From Streptomyces toyocaensis (lineage in GTDB: Bacteria; Actinomycetota; Actinomycetes; Streptomycetales; Streptomycetaceae), in the NCBI RefSeq assembly GCF_000725125.1, contig NZ_JFCB01000035.1:1-63294 (forward strand): a stretch of 63,294 bases of DNA, given 5' to 3'. The notes beneath the pieces were generated by a model that saw only the letters and a list, made by a program, of their open reading frames with translations, ran no database searches and was not told the origin of the DNA. Below, in pieces: positions 62,232 to 63,294 of this stretch (position 1 is the first letter of the stretch; the number at the start of each line of letters is the position of its first letter). Made by a program: the position numbers and the translations under genes.

Positions 62232-63294
62232 CTGCTCCCCGCACCCGCGGGGATGGTCCGACGGTCAGACGGTCTACCTTGCTCTCGGGGAGCTGCTCCC
62301 CGCACCCGCGGGGATGGTCCCGGGGGCCGGCCACGGGGCGACTTTCCTACGGCCTGCTCCCCGCACCCGCGGGGATGGTCCCATGTCGCTCTCGTCGGCC
62401 GCCCGGCTCCTGATCTGCTCCCCGCACCCGCGGGGATGGTCCCGAACCAGCACCCCTCTACACATTGCACTGCCACTGCTCCCCGCACCCGCGGGGATGG
62501 TCCCACCGGCAACACCAGCGCCGGGGTCCAACTCCGCTGCTCCCCGCACCCGCGGGGATGGTCCCTGCACGCCGGGAGAACCCTGGAACGTGGCTGTCTG
62601 CTCCCCGCACCCGCGGGGATGGTCCCGGGCCGGCGCTGCGGGCGGAGGCGGGTGACGGCTGCTCCCCGCACCCGCGGGGATGGTCCCAGGTCCAGGTTCG
62701 TGACGGCGGCCAGGCCGTCCTGCTCCCCGCACCCGCGGGGATGGTCCCCACGACAACGTCCTCGAGACGAAGTACGGGAACTGCTCCCCGCACCCGCGGG
62801 GATGGTCCCCCCCGTAACGGGCGCCCCTACCGCCGCCTCGTCTGCTCCCCGCACCCGCGGGGATGGTCCCTGACCCCGCGTGAGCGCGGCCTGTTCCACG
62901 ACCTGCTCCCCGCACCCGCGGGGATGGTCCCAGCTGCACCTCGCGGATGATGCGCAGCTCGGCCTGCTCCCCGCACCCGCGGGGATGGTCCCGGCAAGGG
63001 CGGGATCATCGAGGCCCGCGAGCTCTGCTCCCCGCACCCGCGGGGATGGTCCCTCGTACGGATTGAGCGTCTGCGTGGACGTCGACTGCTCCCCGCACCC
63101 GCGGGGATGGTCCCCTCAAGATCCTCATGGAGGCCCAGCGCAACCACTGCTCCCCGCACCCGCGGGGATGGTCCCGGGCCACGGCCGGACCGACGTAGCC
63201 GCCCACGCTGCTCCCCGCACCCGCGGGGATGGTCCCCACCTGAGGCGCGTTGCCCAGGAACCGGCGCTCTGCTCCCCGCACCCGCGGGGATGGT
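62232..63294 (+). CRISPR. CRISPR array 2: at least 18 repeats, cut by the window end
   Basis: Seventeen complete 29-bp repeats and an eighteenth truncated at 63294, with a 61-bp period and 17 spacers of exactly 32 bp. The crRNA sense is the plus strand, so the array is divergent from cas3 and opposite to array 1. The first repeat (62232) has G for C at its last base; the others agree. No spacer is shared between the two arrays and none was seen to match elsewhere in the window by eye. Confidence 0.97.

Noticed and set aside
62153..63281. Several repeat-protein-like frames over array 2 on both strands
   Set aside because: They are only translations of the 29-bp repeat and 32-bp spacers; the 61-bp period cycles the frame and no start or ribosome site supports them.
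51749..63294. Self-targeting spacers
   Set aside because: I compared spacers with the genes here by eye and saw no convincing match; a proper search is needed, so no claim is made.
1..63294. Linear-plasmid telomere or terminal palindromes
   Set aside because: No end-like cluster of palindromes was seen at either edge, and array 2 runs off the right edge, so the window is internal.

Overview
The window is high-GC actinobacterial DNA, most probably from a Streptomyces plasmid or a plasmid-derived island. This rests on codon use (frequent GTG starts, many 4-nt ATGA/GTGA gene overlaps), the IS families present, DUF2637 and TraA-type conjugation genes, and a Streptomyces-style type I-E CRISPR repeat. 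Replication, partition and conjugation genes together argue for a plasmid. Two paralogous ParABS systems with different centromere palindromes suggest a cointegrate of two replicons or a duplicated partition module. No telomere, rRNA or tRNA was recognised.

Region 1 (1-8.1 kb): an SDR oxidoreductase, then an insertion-sequence pile-up. It holds an IS701 element with CTAG duplications, a chimeric IS5/IS1182 remnant, an IS4 element and two IS5-family elements. The IS5-family elements are separated by single shared TAA triplets, and the IS4 sits inside one junction. Region 2 (8.1-25.7 kb): eroded accessory DNA. It has a membrane protein, a frameshifted glycine-rich repeat protein, a broken IS1380, a truncated padR, Tn3, IS21 and other transposase debris, and broken aroC, aroK and dapF-like genes. 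Intact pieces are a MarR-SDR operon and an XRE regulator. An IS110 element is cleanly inserted in an older IS5 gene with CT at both junctions.

Region 3 (25.7-44 kb): the plasmid backbone. ParAB-1 has three GATTACGTCGTAATC-type sites. Two coupled winged-helix genes resemble RepL. An iteron-rich candidate origin lies directly upstream of an overlapping primase-polymerase / SF3-helicase / small-protein operon. Next come a divergent LysR and YeiH exporter pair, ParAB-2 with its own 21-bp palindromes, a GNAT, an MFS transporter, and a parB relic that keeps a perfect parS-2 site. A relic of a Trypco1-trypsin conflict cassette follows.

Region 4 (44-51.7 kb): a SUKH (SMI1/KNR4) protein, an IS5-family element carrying a barstar-like gene, a candidate oriT hairpin, and a 1306-residue TraA-type relaxase-helicase. 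Region 5 (51.7-63.3 kb): a complete type I-E CRISPR-Cas locus (cas3-cse1-cse2-cas7-cas5-cas6e-cas1-cas2, all minus strand, every junction overlapping). It is flanked by two arrays transcribed in opposite directions: 13 repeats downstream of cas2, and at least 18 repeats divergent from cas3 and cut by the window end.

The points most worth following up are: IS5-family elements with the same transposase-plus-convergent-immunity-gene layout (Imm1-like in one, barstar in the other); two ParABS systems whose parS palindromes are written into the coding sequence of the ParB linker; the iteron origin with its primase-helicase operon; and the IS110 element whose insertion site can be read exactly.
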